This document shows, piece by piece, positions 1 to 10,500 of a stretch of 32,988 bases of DNA (positions within the stretch are counted from its first letter, which is position 1; each line of letters begins with the position of its first letter). Both the position numbers and the translations under genes were made by a program. Origin of the DNA: Acidimicrobiia bacterium (GTDB lineage Bacteria; Actinomycetota; Acidimicrobiia; Spongiisociales; UBA5794); the NCBI GenBank assembly GCA_030066755.1, contig JASJAX010000026.1, positions 1 through 32,988 of the forward strand, read 5' to 3'. A model generated the notes under the pieces. That model did no database searches. It was not told the DNA's origin and was given only the letters and a program-made list of their open reading frames with translations.

Positions 1-402
1 CAGTTCTACGCCGAGTTTGTGGGGCTGCTCGGTCTCGACCCGGCCGATCTCCCGCCGCAACTGGACGCGACCGCGTGGCCGGCGGTGAAGGAGCGGTTTG
101 CGGCGGCGTTCCTCTCGGCTACCCGCGCCGAGTGGGTAGCGCGATTCGCCGGAACCGATGCGTGTGTTGCCCCCGTGCTGTCGTTGAGCGAGGCTCCGGT
201 CGATCCCCACAATCGGGAGCGGAGAACGTTCGTGGAGGTGGACGGTGTGGTGCAGCCGGCGCCTGCGCCACGGTTCGACCGTTCGGCGCCGGACCCGCCG
301 ACGCCGCCGGTGGCACCGGGTCGTCACACTGCGGAGATCCTCGACGAGCTCGGCCTGTCCGACGAGCAAGCCGGTCTGTTCGAAGCCGGCGTGGTGGCCT
401 GA
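1..402 (+). CDS. CaiB/BaiF family CoA-transferase, C-terminal part (5' truncated by window edge)
   Basis: Open frame from base 1; C-terminal pattern ..CVAPVLSLSEAPVDPHNRERRTFVEVDGVVQPAPAPRFDRS.. typical of the CaiB/BaiF (alpha-methylacyl-CoA racemase-like) family. Confidence 0.85.
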   Translation, partial: QFYAEFVGLLGLDPADLPPQLDATAWPAVKERFAAAFLSATRAEWVARFAGTDACVAPVLSLSEAPVDPHNRERRTFVEVDGVVQPAPAPRFDRSAPDPPTPPVAPGRHTAEILDELGLSDEQAGLFEAGVVA

Positions 403-473
403 GCTCCTACCAATCCTGACCGAGAGTCGACCATAATGCCGCTCAGCAGGGGGCGCGCGCTCGAGGAGGGCGA

Positions 474-1922
474 ATGAAAGCCATCGTGGTCGGTGCCGGT
501 GGTACCACCAGGGAGCTGCTCCGCCGCCTCGGCGAACGGTGGGATGTCGTCGTGGTTGAGGCCGACGAGGACCGGTTCACCCAGGCCGAAGGGATTCGGG
601 ACTTCGAGCGGGTGATCGGTGACGGATCATCGGGCCTCGTCCTCAAACGGGCGGGCCTCGACGATGCGGACGCCCTGATCGCCGGTACTCACGATGACGA
701 CGTCAACCTCGAGGCGTTGCGGATTGCGAAGGACGCCGGGCTGCTTCGGGTCGTCGGGGTGGCCGCAGATCCAGAACGTCTCCCGGACTACCGGGCCCTC
801 GAGGTGCCGGTCTTTGCTCCCGACTCCATGACGGCTCGCAACGTCGAAGTGTTGCTCGAGCCGCGGCGGGTGGCATCGACGACCTTCGCCCAGGGCAAGG
901 CGGAAGCCATCGAGTTCCGAATCTCCCCGGACGCTCCTGTGGCTGGGAAGCGACTGCTCGATCTCCATGCCGAGACATGGGTGATCGCTGCCGTCTTGCG
1001 TGAAGGCGAGCTCATCGTCCCGCACGGGAGCACGCGGCTCCAACCGGGCGACAGCGTCACCGTGGTCGGGGCTGCTTCTGACTTCGCCGCCATCGTCCGC
1101 ACGTTCACCGCAGGCGAGTCCCGGTTCCCGCTCTCGTTCGGCCGCAAGGTGGTGGTCGGCCTGACGTCGGTGAGCGACCTCGACGACGCCGTCAGCGAGG
1201 CGATGAGCTTCGTCCGCAACACGCAGGCCGAGCAACTCGTTGTCGTCTACCCGGATCCCGCTACCCAGCGAGATGACGCCGCCGAGGAGGAGCTCGCACC
1301 GCTCCTCGAGAAGCTGCAGCTGCGGACCGATGGCCTTGAGCTCGAGCTGCGTCCGACGTCGGATTCGATCAAGGACACGCTGCTCCAACTCGCCGATCAG
1401 GAGAGCGTCGGTGCGCTCGTTGTTCCGGCCCCGGGTGGCGGCGAGCTGCTCGGTCGGGTTCGGACGGCCAAAGTGCTCAATGACTACGGATCCGCCGGCG
1501 TACCTCTCTTGCTGTCACGCAGCCGTCATCCGTACAGCAACATCCTGGTGCCGGCTCGGCGCACCACTGCGGGTGAGTTGGCAGGCAGAGCCGGCATCGA
1601 TATCGCCCACACGTCGGGTGCCGGACTCACGGGAGTTGCAGTGGTGCCTCCGTCCTTCGTCTCGGGCTCCGAAGAAGCCCTCGAACAGGCCCGCCGCGCT
1701 GCGGCGTGGCTGCGCGAGGAAGCTGCGGTGCAGGGTGTACACGTCCGTCGTCGACTCGGTCGAGGAAACCCGGTTCGCGTCCTCGAGGAGATGGCCGGCA
1801 CGGCCAGCCTCGTGGTGTTGTCGCTCCCGGAGCTTCCGATGAGCCCGCTTCGCCCCGGGATCGTTGGACACGTCATCCGCCGCGTCCCGGCCTCGTTGCT
1901 GCTGGTACCGGTTTCCCTCTGA
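474..1922 (+). CDS. TrkA-N/TrkA-C NAD-binding protein with C-terminal universal-stress-protein-like domains
   Basis: N-term MKAIVVGAGGTTRELLRRLGERWDVVVVEAD Rossmann/TrkA-N; TrkA-C-like RLLDLHAETWVIAAVLREGELIVPHGSTRLQPGDSVTVVG; C-term NILVPARRT.. USP-like. Confidence 0.8.
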   Translation: MKAIVVGAGGTTRELLRRLGERWDVVVVEADEDRFTQAEGIRDFERVIGDGSSGLVLKRAGLDDADALIAGTHDDDVNLEALRIAKDAGLLRVVGVAADPERLPDYRALEVPVFAPDSMTARNVEVLLEPRRVASTTFAQGKAEAIEFRISPDAPVAGKRLLDLHAETWVIAAVLREGELIVPHGSTRLQPGDSVTVVGAASDFAAIVRTFTAGESRFPLSFGRKVVVGLTSVSDLDDAVSEAMSFVRNTQAEQLVVVYPDPATQRDDAAEEELAPLLEKLQLRTDGLELELRPTSDSIKDTLLQLADQESVGALVVPAPGGGELLGRVRTAKVLNDYGSAGVPLLLSRSRHPYSNILVPARRTTAGELAGRAGIDIAHTSGAGLTGVAVVPPSFVSGSEEALEQARRAAAWLREEAAVQGVHVRRRLGRGNPVRVLEEMAGTASLVVLSLPELPMSPLRPGIVGHVIRRVPASLLLVPVSL

Positions 1923-3157
1923 TGCCCTTCGGAGCTGCCGAGGTCGCCGAGTTCCTCCCGAGCGGATGGGGATTCATCCTCATCGGGCTGGGTGCTTTCG
2001 GACTTCCGATCCTGGCCCGACGCCTCGGTCTGCCGTCGGTCGTTCTCGAGATCCTCTTCGGACTGATGATCGGTCCGGAGTTGCTGAACATCGTCCGGGC
2101 AACGTCGCCCGACGCAGAGTTCATCGAGCTGCTCGCCGAGCTCGGGCTCTTCCTGCTCATGTTCCTCGCCGGTTTCGAGGTTGACTTCGAACGGCTCGAG
2201 CGCCAGGGCGCCGGACCGATACTCACCGGCCTCGGCGTGTTCGGGGCAATCCTGGTGGTCGCTTGGTTCGGGTTTGCGTTGATCAACCCCGAGACCGTCG
2301 AGCAACGGGTGTTCCTGATGCTGCTCACGTCGGCCGCTTCACTCGGCATCGTGATTCCGGCGTTACGCGCTACCGGGCGGACCACAACCCGGCTCGGCCA
2401 GCTCACGCTGGTCACCGCGGTGCTCGCCGAGTTCCTCTCCGCAGCGGCCATCGTGGTCTTCGGAGTCCTGCAGCGCGAGGGGTTTGGCGTCGGCCTGCTG
2501 TCCGTCCCGGCGCTCTTCGGCGTGTTGGCTCTGGCGTTTGTGGTGATCCGGCGCCTGGCGTGGTGGTACCCGGAGCGGTTCGAGCGCCTCTTTGCCACTG
2601 AGGATCCCGATGAGCTCGGGATTCGAGCCAGCCTCGCGCTCCTCTTCGTGTTCCTCGGCATCTCCGTGTGGCTCAACATCGAGCCGATTCTCGGAGCGTT
2701 CCTCGCCGGTGCGATGTTCGCGTTCATCTTCCGCAACACCGGCGTGTTGGAGGAACGGCTGTCCGGGTTCTCCTACGGATTCTTCATTCCGGTGTTCTTC
2801 ATCAACGTCGGGATCCAGTTCCCGTTGGGGGAGCTTGCCGACGTCTCGGTGCTCACGAAGGCGCTCTTGCTCATCACCATCGCCATCGGGATCAAGATCA
2901 TCCCGTCGATCCTCTTCGTTGCGAGGGGCCTGAGCGTCCGAGAGTCGCTGGCCGCCGGCGTGCTACTCAGCGGCCAGTTGTCGGTGATCATTGCGCTCGC
3001 TGAGCTGGGGGTGCAGCTCGAGGTGATCGATCAGGGTCTCGAGGCTGGTGCCATCCTCCTCGTCGGTGTGAGCGCCATCGCTGCGCCGATCGTGTTTCGT
3101 GTGCTTGCGCCACCCCTCGAGATCGAACCGATCGGCTCCTCCGACGGGACGCGCTGA
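1922..3157 (+). CDS. cation:proton antiporter, CPA2/KefB-type membrane domain
   Basis: ATG overlaps upstream stop (ATGA at 1921-1924 region); multi-TM protein with LFLLMFLAGFEVDFERL and GAFLAGAMFAF..FFIPVFFINVGIQF motifs of Na+/H+ exchanger family. Confidence 0.88.
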   Translation: MPFGAAEVAEFLPSGWGFILIGLGAFGLPILARRLGLPSVVLEILFGLMIGPELLNIVRATSPDAEFIELLAELGLFLLMFLAGFEVDFERLERQGAGPILTGLGVFGAILVVAWFGFALINPETVEQRVFLMLLTSAASLGIVIPALRATGRTTTRLGQLTLVTAVLAEFLSAAAIVVFGVLQREGFGVGLLSVPALFGVLALAFVVIRRLAWWYPERFERLFATEDPDELGIRASLALLFVFLGISVWLNIEPILGAFLAGAMFAFIFRNTGVLEERLSGFSYGFFIPVFFINVGIQFPLGELADVSVLTKALLLITIAIGIKIIPSILFVARGLSVRESLAAGVLLSGQLSVIIALAELGVQLEVIDQGLEAGAILLVGVSAIAAPIVFRVLAPPLEIEPIGSSDGTR

Positions 3158-3207
3158 CCCGCTCGACGGTTTAGCCTCGGCACTGAGTCGCAGATCGGAG
3201 CGGAAGC

Positions 3208-4110
3208 ATGGAGTTCGGGCTGGTGCTGTCCCAGTTCAACACCCGGTGGTCCCACGTGGAGACGGATGCGCGAGCCGCCGAGGCGGTTGGGCTCGACTCG
3301 GTGTGGCTCGCCGATCACCTGTTGGGGACGACCGGTGCCGAGTCGCCGGTGTTCGAAGCATGGACGGCACTGGCGTACCTCGCCGGAATCACCGAGCGTG
3401 TCCGGCTCGGCCACTTGGTCAACTGCGTGTCGTTTCGCAATGTTGGGCTGATGGCCAAGATGGCGAGCACGCTCGATCACGCGTCCGGGGGTCGATTCGA
3501 GCTCGGGCTCGGCGCCGGATGGCATGAGCCCGAATACACCGCCTTCGGGTATCCGTTCGGTTCGGCGGGGGAGCGACGCCGGTACTTCGAGGAGTACCTC
3601 GACGCATTGATTGCCCTGTTCACGGGCGCGCCGGTCGACATGGCCGGCGAGTACATCACGCTGGAACATGCTGTGTGTAACCCACCGCCACTGCAGGAGC
3701 CGTATCCGCCGATCGTGGTTGGAACGGGCGGCGAACTCATGCGGCGCGTCACCGGAGCGAAAGCGGACGTGTGGAACTGTCCGGCAGGGCTCATCCCCGA
3801 TCTCGACGCAGCGAAGCAGGTCGTCGACGACGCGGCCGGTGACCGGAAGGTGCGCACCACGTTGCAGATCCCGGTGGCGGTCGGCCGCAATCGAGAGGAG
3901 GCCGACGCGGCGCTTGCCGTCGGCCGGATGCACATGGCATGGATGGGCGACATCGAGTCGATCGGTATCGTCGGTACGCTCGACGAGGCGGCTGACATCG
4001 TTGCCGGCTACCGAGCACGTGGTGTCGACGGATTGATCGGGGTGTTGCCCGGCTCACGGCAGCGCCCGGACTTCATTGCAGCGTATGGCGAACTTGCCTC
4101 CCAGTTCTGA
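3208..4110 (+). CDS. LLM-class (luciferase-like) F420/flavin-dependent oxidoreductase
   Basis: MEFGLVLSQFN...LDSVWLADHLLG...FELGLGAGWHEPEYTAFGYPF; classic LLM motifs. Confidence 0.92.
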   Translation: MEFGLVLSQFNTRWSHVETDARAAEAVGLDSVWLADHLLGTTGAESPVFEAWTALAYLAGITERVRLGHLVNCVSFRNVGLMAKMASTLDHASGGRFELGLGAGWHEPEYTAFGYPFGSAGERRRYFEEYLDALIALFTGAPVDMAGEYITLEHAVCNPPPLQEPYPPIVVGTGGELMRRVTGAKADVWNCPAGLIPDLDAAKQVVDDAAGDRKVRTTLQIPVAVGRNREEADAALAVGRMHMAWMGDIESIGIVGTLDEAADIVAGYRARGVDGLIGVLPGSRQRPDFIAAYGELASQF

Positions 4111-4339
4111 CCCGCACGGGGACGAGGGGCTAGTCCCAATTGACCAAAACGGGAATGACGCGCTCGAGCCGTCAAGATTCGACCACGTCACCACCGATAT
4201 CTGGGGTGTAACAGTTCCCTCGCTGGAGGTGCGTTCGATGCGAGTCGATCAGATCCGGCGGGAGATCGCGGAGGGCAGCTACGACGTTCCCGGTGAAGCG
4301 GTGGCCGACGCCATCATCCGCTTCTTTTCCCGGGACTGA
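4085..4339 (+). CDS. FlgM-like (anti-sigma-28 C-terminal domain) small protein; true start may be 4238
   Basis: MRVDQIRREIAEGSYDVPGEAVADAIIRFF resembles FlgM C-terminal helices; GGAGGTG 6 nt before ATG at 4238 is a strong alternative start. Confidence 0.6.
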   Translation: MANLPPSSDPHGDEGLVPIDQNGNDALEPSRFDHVTTDIWGVTVPSLEVRSMRVDQIRREIAEGSYDVPGEAVADAIIRFFSRD

Positions 4340-4358
4340 GCTCCGCCGTTCTTGCGGC

Positions 4359-5276
4359 TCACTCCGGTGTCAGCACCGATGAATGGGCCGCCCGAGCGGC
4401 GCGTCCGATTCGGCCCAGAATCAACACCACACCGAGGGCAACGAGCGCAAGCGCCAGCGTGACGATCAGATCGTCACCGGGGGCGCCGATCGCCGTGCTG
4501 TCCAGGCCGTCGGGCCACGGCCAGAGGATTCTCAGCGACCCGGCCATCAGACCGATCAGCGCCGCCATCACGCTGTCGTGGTGATGCTCGAGCGCCCAGT
4601 TGAGGAGCTGCGAGAACAAGGCCAGGCCGGTCACCGTACCGATCACGAAGACCCCGAGTGTGGCGTACTCTCGATCGTTGACCGCATCGAGCACCGGACC
4701 GTACATACCGAGCAGCACCAGGAGGAATGATCCGCTCACCCCGGGCAGGATCATCGCGCAGATAGCGATGGCTCCGGCGACGAAGAACGCCACCATCGTT
4801 GGGTTGACGACCTGGCTCACCGTGTCCTCCGTCGTGCCCCCGCGCAACCCGAGCAGCAGGAATACGCCAACCGCAACGACAGCCATGATGGCGTACCGGC
4901 TCGACGTCCAGCGAGAGACGAGCGGCCAGGCAATGACGACGGATCCGGCGATCAAGCCGGTGAACAGGCCCGCCATTTCCTCCGGATGATCGTGGAGCAG
5001 GGACTCGAGCACGCTGGCCAGCGACAGAACCGCAAGCAAGATTCCCGCAGCGAGCGGGAGGATGAACGCCCACTCGACGGCACGGAACCATCGCCCAAAG
5101 CCTGAGATGTCACCCCGAAGCAGATGTCCGAGCGCGGAGCTTCCTGCCCGGACCGATCGCACGAGTCGCTCGTAGATGCCCAGCACGAGGGCGATCGTTC
5201 CGCCGGAGACGCCCGGCACGATATCCGCGGCACCCATCAGGATGCCGCGACCCACGTTCCAACTGGCTTCTCGCAT
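4359..5276 (-). CDS. DUF368 family membrane protein (polyprenyl-phosphate transporter family)
   Basis: GRGILMGAADIVPGVSGGTIALVLGIYERLV and ILPGVSGSFLLVLLGMYGPVL: two DUF368 signature repeats; GTG at 5279 / ATG at 5276 preferred over 5315 because a TACACT -10 lies at 5292-5287. Confidence 0.9.
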   Translation of the reverse strand: MREASWNVGRGILMGAADIVPGVSGGTIALVLGIYERLVRSVRAGSSALGHLLRGDISGFGRWFRAVEWAFILPLAAGILLAVLSLASVLESLLHDHPEEMAGLFTGLIAGSVVIAWPLVSRWTSSRYAIMAVVAVGVFLLLGLRGGTTEDTVSQVVNPTMVAFFVAGAIAICAMILPGVSGSFLLVLLGMYGPVLDAVNDREYATLGVFVIGTVTGLALFSQLLNWALEHHHDSVMAALIGLMAGSLRILWPWPDGLDSTAIGAPGDDLIVTLALALVALGVVLILGRIGRAARAAHSSVLTPE

Positions 5277-5331
5277 CACCGCCGGGAGTGTAGGAACGGG
5301 GGACCGGAGGGCCAACGATGGCGCACGAAGC

Positions 5332-5355
5332 GGGGCGGGGCCGCAGCCCCGCCCC
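5332..5355. terminator. Perfect 10-bp GC hairpin with CGCA loop downstream of the 5402-5908 gene
   Basis: GGGGCGGGGC-CGCA-GCCCCGCCCC; no U-tract. Confidence 0.45.
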
Positions 5356-5401
5356 TGCTCCGGCGGGTGGTATCGCTCTCCGGTCGGTCACGGTTCGTTG
5401 C

Positions 5402-5908
5402 TCAGAGCACGACCGTCGAGTTGCCGTCGTAGCGAAGGCCGTGTCCCCAGAACCCGCGATCGTGCCGGGTCTTCCACCAGCCGTGACCCGTCAATGTGAC
5501 CGTCCCGGCGCCCTTGGCGCGGAGTTTCTTGACATTGCCGTCGGCATCGAGGCTGAAGTCGCTTCCCCGGATCCAGATCACGCCGCGGAAGTCGGTGAAC
5601 TCATACGTCGTTGTCGAGTCCACCATCCGCTTGGCGTCCAGTGCCTTGGCGTCACGATTCCATGAACGTACGTGAATCACGGCGTCGCCGGCATGATCGA
5701 CGATCGTCACATCGCCGGCGATCCGTAGCTTGACCTTGCCCTTGCCGTCGAGGTCGACGCTGCCGACACCCTTGGCGACGAGGACACCACGACCTTCGAG
5801 GGTCGTACCGCCGGTGTCGCTCTCCGGGGCCTCCTGCGCCAGGGCCGTACCGGAGATCAACGAGGCGGCCAGCGCCGCCGCGAGGATCACACTCAATCGT
5901 CTGCGCAT
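5402..5908 (-). CDS. secreted/periplasmic protein of unknown function
   Basis: Signal peptide [25 protein letters not shown]; repeated glycine/Val beta-like pattern [25 protein letters not shown]. Confidence 0.75.
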   Translation of the reverse strand: MRRRLSVILAAALAASLISGTALAQEAPESDTGGTTLEGRGVLVAKGVGSVDLDGKGKVKLRIAGDVTIVDHAGDAVIHVRSWNRDAKALDAKRMVDSTTTYEFTDFRGVIWIRGSDFSLDADGNVKKLRAKGAGTVTLTGHGWWKTRHDRGFWGHGLRYDGNSTVVL

Positions 5909-6029
5909 GTTCACGCTCCTTCTGTGCTGCGCTCGGTCGTTCCGGGCGCATTTCCAGGTTCGGGAGCGATTGTTCGAACTCTGTGAGGTGCTCGCGAGAA
6001 TCTCCGTCGCTGCGCGGTACGCTCGCACC

Positions 6030-6485
6030 ATGCGTGCGGTTGTTCAGCGAGTTCGTGAGGCTTCGGTGACCGTCGATGGAGCCGTCGTCGGTGCGATCGG
6101 GCCGGGGTTGCTCGTCCTGGCCGGTGCAGGACACGACGACACCGACCGCGATGTCGATTCGTTGGCCGACAAGCTCGCGGGCCTGCGCATCTTCCGAGAT
6201 GAGGAGGACCGAATGAACCGGTCTGTGGCAGATGTCTCGGGCTCGGTTCTCGTCGTCAGCCAGTTCACACTCATGGCAGACGTGCGACGCGGCCGACGTC
6301 CATCCTTCACGGCGGCTGCACCTCCGGACCGTGCGGAACCGCTCGTTGCCGCATTGGCCGATGCCCTGAGGGCTCGAGGGCTCGAGGTCGCCGAAGGTCG
6401 TTTTGGCGCCATGATGGACGTCCACCTCGTCAACGATGGTCCGGTCACCATCGTCATCGACACCGCCGACGGACGGGTGGTATGA
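6030..6485 (+). CDS. dtd: D-aminoacyl-tRNA (D-Tyr-tRNA) deacylase
   Basis: [17 protein letters not shown]..; [34 protein letters not shown] family motifs. Confidence 0.96.
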   Translation: MRAVVQRVREASVTVDGAVVGAIGPGLLVLAGAGHDDTDRDVDSLADKLAGLRIFRDEEDRMNRSVADVSGSVLVVSQFTLMADVRRGRRPSFTAAAPPDRAEPLVAALADALRARGLEVAEGRFGAMMDVHLVNDGPVTIVIDTADGRVV

Positions 6486-6919
6486 CACCGTCCGGAGTCG
6501 AGATCCGGCGGGTCCATGCCGACGACGCCGAGACCGTGCTCTCCGCGGACGTCTTCGACGGACCTGCCCGACCCGGCTGGACGGCCGACTTCCTGGCACG
6601 GTCTGGGCATCACCTGTTGTTGGCACGCGTCGGGACACGTGTCGTCGGTTTTGTGTCCGGCATCGAGATCGCTCATCCCGACAAAGCGCCCGAGATGCTG
6701 CTCTACGAGCTCGGGGTGCTGGTGACGGACCGGCGCAAGGGGATCGGCACTGCACTCGTTGCCGCGTTGCGCGACCACGCAATGGAGCTCGGTTGTCGAG
6801 GGATGTGGGTTCCAACCGACCGGCAGTCTCCCGGCGCCATCGCAACGTACCGAGCTGCTGGTGCGGCAGAGCCCGACGACGGCGTGATTCTCAGCTGGAC
6901 GTTCGGCAATCCGAGCTGA
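6482..6919 (+). CDS. GNAT family N-acetyltransferase
   Basis: [54 protein letters not shown] acetyl-CoA binding motif A; 4-bp overlap with dtd. Confidence 0.9.
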   Translation: MTPSGVEIRRVHADDAETVLSADVFDGPARPGWTADFLARSGHHLLLARVGTRVVGFVSGIEIAHPDKAPEMLLYELGVLVTDRRKGIGTALVAALRDHAMELGCRGMWVPTDRQSPGAIATYRAAGAAEPDDGVILSWTFGNPS

Positions 6920-6982
6920 TCTCGTAGGCGCCGGCCTCGAGGCAGATGATCCACTCCTCCTCCAGCCATCCACGGAGTGGTG

Positions 6983-7123
6983 TCATCGTTGATCGTCCGA
7001 CTGCTGGAGCCGAAGCGCGTCCGCGAGGGCTTGCTGCTCCCGCCGGATCGCGTCGAGCTCACGCAGGATGGACTCCAGCATGTCGACAATCCGGTCGTTG
7101 GTCGGCGCCGTTCGTTCCGCCAT
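6983..7123 (-). CDS. 46-aa coiled-coil-like small protein, MAERTAPTNDRIVDMLESILRELDAIRREQQALADALRLQQSDDQR
   Basis: Manual reverse-strand translation; strong SD (AGGGGAGGTGG) just upstream of ATG; below the ORF-track length cutoff. Confidence 0.5.
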   Translation of the reverse strand: MAERTAPTNDRIVDMLESILRELDAIRREQQALADALRLQQSDDQR

Positions 7124-7204
7124 CGCCACCTCCCCTCTCGTGTGACCGTATCGCGTCAAGTCCTACCTTGGAACCCTGGGGGCGCCGGCAGCGCCGGCGA
7201 CGCG

Positions 7205-7582
7205 TCACGGCGCAGTCGGCTGATACGTGCCAACAGCCCAGGTATTGCCCTCCGGATCGCGCACGGCGTACTCCCGCGAGCCGTAGTCCTGGTCGGTGAT
7301 GGGCATCGTCACGTCGGCCCCCGCTTCGACGGCAACGGCGTAATGCTCGTCGACATCGGGGCGGGCGAGGTAGACCGTCTGCGTGCCGGGCGGCGGCTGC
7401 GGAGTGGAACCCAGCATGATCAGATCCTCACCGAACACCAGTTGTGCGTGCTGGACGGTGCCGTCGTCGGCCAGGTGCATCTCGTGCTCGACGAACCCGA
7501 GCGTCTGCGTCAGCCACTCGATCGCGGCGAGGGCATCGACGTAGCGGAGGGTGACGTACACGTGTTGGCGGCGATCAGTCAT
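7205..7582 (-). CDS. VOC-superfamily (glyoxalase/bleomycin resistance-like) protein
   Basis: YVTLRYVDALAAIEWLTQTLGF..; DYGSREYAVRDPEGNTWAVGTY; ATG overlaps the stop of the helicase gene. Confidence 0.9.
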   Translation of the reverse strand: MTDRRQHVYVTLRYVDALAAIEWLTQTLGFVEHEMHLADDGTVQHAQLVFGEDLIMLGSTPQPPPGTQTVYLARPDVDEHYAVAVEAGADVTMPITDQDYGSREYAVRDPEGNTWAVGTYQPTAP

Positions 7583-10500
7583 CGCTGGGTTCCTTCCTTG
7601 GGGTTTGGGGCACTGGGCCCGATGCTTCCTCCAGGTAGGCCGTGCCGGCCTCGCAGAATCTGACGAAGTCGCAGTGGTTGCAGGCCGCGCTCGGGGTCGG
7701 GTCGAAGGTTTCTGAGGTCATGGCGTCAACGAGTTCGTGCAGCGCCGCCCGAGCATCGGCGAGCCAGTCATCCGTGACCGAGACCGTCACCTCCTCGGCG
7801 GTCCCGGTTCCCAAGTAGACAAACGTGACGTCCATGGCATCGGGCGCGTCCGTGCTCACCGCGCCGTCTGCGGCGGCAACTGCGTAGGCCTGGAGCTGCA
7901 CGATTGCGGCGGGATCGTTGCGGCGGCGTCCGCTCTTGAAGTCGACGATTTCCCAATGTCCGGGACGGGATTCGTAGACGGCATCGATCCGGCCCCGAAT
8001 CCGGGCGTCGTCGACACGGAGATCGATCGGCGTTTCAACGAAGCGAGGCCGCGCGTCGGCAAAGCGCGAAGCGCGAAACGCCTCGAGAGCGTTCCCGATC
8101 GGCGCATCTTCGCCGGGGGCTTCGCCGACCGTGTCATACAGTTCGGAGCTGATGTCGTCGAATGCCAGTCGACCCAGGTTGTGGAGCTCGATCTGGCGGT
8201 GGACCTCGACTCCGCGCGCCAACCACTGTGCCGGGCGCCGGGGCAACCGATCGACCTCGCTCCAGTAGAAGCGCTGGGGGCACGACGCCAGCGTGACCAA
8301 GCCGGTGACGGACGTGCCGGGCGTCGACGCCTCAACGACGGTCTCCGGTTCGGCGGGGAGCTCTTCGACCATCATTCGTAGCTGGTCCACGTGCGTATCG
8401 TACGCCTCGCGATGCTCCACCTTCGTGTGGATCCATGCCGGATCGCGCATCATCGAGCGCAGCGCAGACTGCCATCCATCCGGGAACACTGGGTCCGGGG
8501 CGCCGACCGTGTCGTCGAGGATCAACCGTTCCGGCGCGTCACCGGGTTCGTCGAGCCACGATCCGATTGTGACGCCATCGAGTCCTCGTGCGAGCTCGAT
8601 GAGCGGCGAGGGAAGCTGTGGTTCTTTGGTGCCCTGCCAGAACGCACCGCTCAGGTAGCAACGATTCCGGGCCCGAGTCACGGCCACATACGCCGTCCGC
8701 CACTCGGCCGCCTCATGGTGAGCTCGGAGCCGGCTGCGACGCTCGGTCGGCGATCCGTTGAGGTCTGGCAGCGTGTCGGCATCGAGCCGGAGCGAATACG
8801 GGAGGAACCGGGCCGAGTCTTCGGGGTTGTCGAACCGTTGTGATTGTGCCGGGAATGTGCGGTGCATGAGCGCGGGGAGGAATACGACATCCCACTCGAG
8901 ACCTTTGGCACGATGCACGGTCAGCAACGTCACCGCGTCGTCGCCGCCGACCCGGGCGGTGTCGAGTTCGTCGGCGCGCGTCTCGTCGGAGAGCAATTGC
9001 AGATAGCCGAGGAACGCAACCAGTGACGTGCGACCTTCGAGCGGACTCCACTCGCGGGCGAGGTCGAGGAATCGATAGAGGTTCAATCGGGCGGAGAGAC
9101 CGGCAGCCGACTCCATTGACTCGACCTCGGCCCAGGCGTCGATCGTGTCGAGGATGCGTCGGCAGAGTTCGTCGAGCGCGACTCCCTGGGCGATCACCAG
9201 CAGGTCCCGGTACGCCGCCCGGAACTCGACCAGCCGACGAGTCGCTTCGGGACGCAGATCGGTGATTGCTTCGACGTGGTCGATGGCTTCGAGGAGCGGG
9301 ACCGTCCGCTCGTCATGATCTCCGGCCTCAGGACGTTGTGAGCGGAGCCAGCGAGTCAACGGAGCGATGTCGCCCAGACCAAGGCGATATCGGCTGCCGA
9401 GCAGGATGCGCAGCACCGCGGGAGCATCGTCTGGATCGCCCAAGACCCGGAGCCACGCGTGGAGGTCGGCGACTTCCGGAACATCGAGCAGACCGCCGAG
9501 CGAGGCGACCTCGGTGGGGACTCCCACGGCCTCGAGTGCGTCGCGCACCATGGGGATGTGACGGTTCTTGCGGAACAGCACGGCGACGTCACGCCACTCG
9601 ATCCCGTCTTCATCGTGGAGTCGACGGATCTCCTCGGCGATCGACCGGGCCTCCTGGGCGGCGTCGTTGAACCAGGATGCCTCGATGTGCCCCGACTTCG
9701 TCTGCGGAGGCGCGGTCAACGGATCGAACGTGGCAGTTCCGTGGATCTCGGCGCGGACAGCATTGGCGAGGTCGAGCACGGCGGTGCCGGATCGATGGTT
9801 GATCGTGAGCGGCAAGGTGGCGATCGCTGGACCATCCGGTGCCGCAAAGTGGTCGGGGAACCCGGCGAAGTTGGCGAGTGACGCGCCGCGCCATTCGTAG
9901 ATCGTCTGGTCGGCGTCGCCGACGGCAGTGACCGGGAAGCCGTCACCGAAGATGGCGCGGAGCAGTTCTCGCTGTGCCGGCGCCGTGTCTTGGTATTCGT
10001 CGAGGAGAACGGCCCGGTATCGCCCGCGGATCCGAGTGGCGACCGACGGGTGTTCGGTCACGAGACGGTGCGCAAACCTGATGAGGTCTGGGTAGTCGAC
10101 CACGCCGAGCTCGCGCTTTCGTGTGTCGTAGGCGGCAACGATCTCGGCCAGTTCTCGTCGAGCATCCCAAACTGGGCCGGTCTGGAAGGCAGCGAGCCCG
10201 ATGAGCTGCTCCGGGGTTGCGAGGTTGTCGCCGAGTTGACCGGCGAGGGTTGCGACCTCATCGACACGAGCCGGCGGGAAGGTCATGTCGAGGTGCTCGT
10301 ATGCCCGGCCGGGTAGGGCCTCGAGGATGAGCTGACGAACGTACCCGGGCCCGATGACTTCGGTGTCTCGTTCGATGCCCACGAACGCTCCGAACTCCTG
10401 GAGGAGCGAGAAGGCGAAGCCGTGGTACGTCGTGACCTCGACCTCTCGACCCTCGAGGGCGTGTTCCGGCAGGGAACGGCGAAGCCGGTCGGCGAGCTCC

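Noticed and set aside
5652-6845. 397-aa minus-strand ORF antisense to dtd/GNAT and overlapping the secreted protein gene
   Set aside because: Low-complexity Arg-rich shadow ORF opposite strongly conserved dtd.
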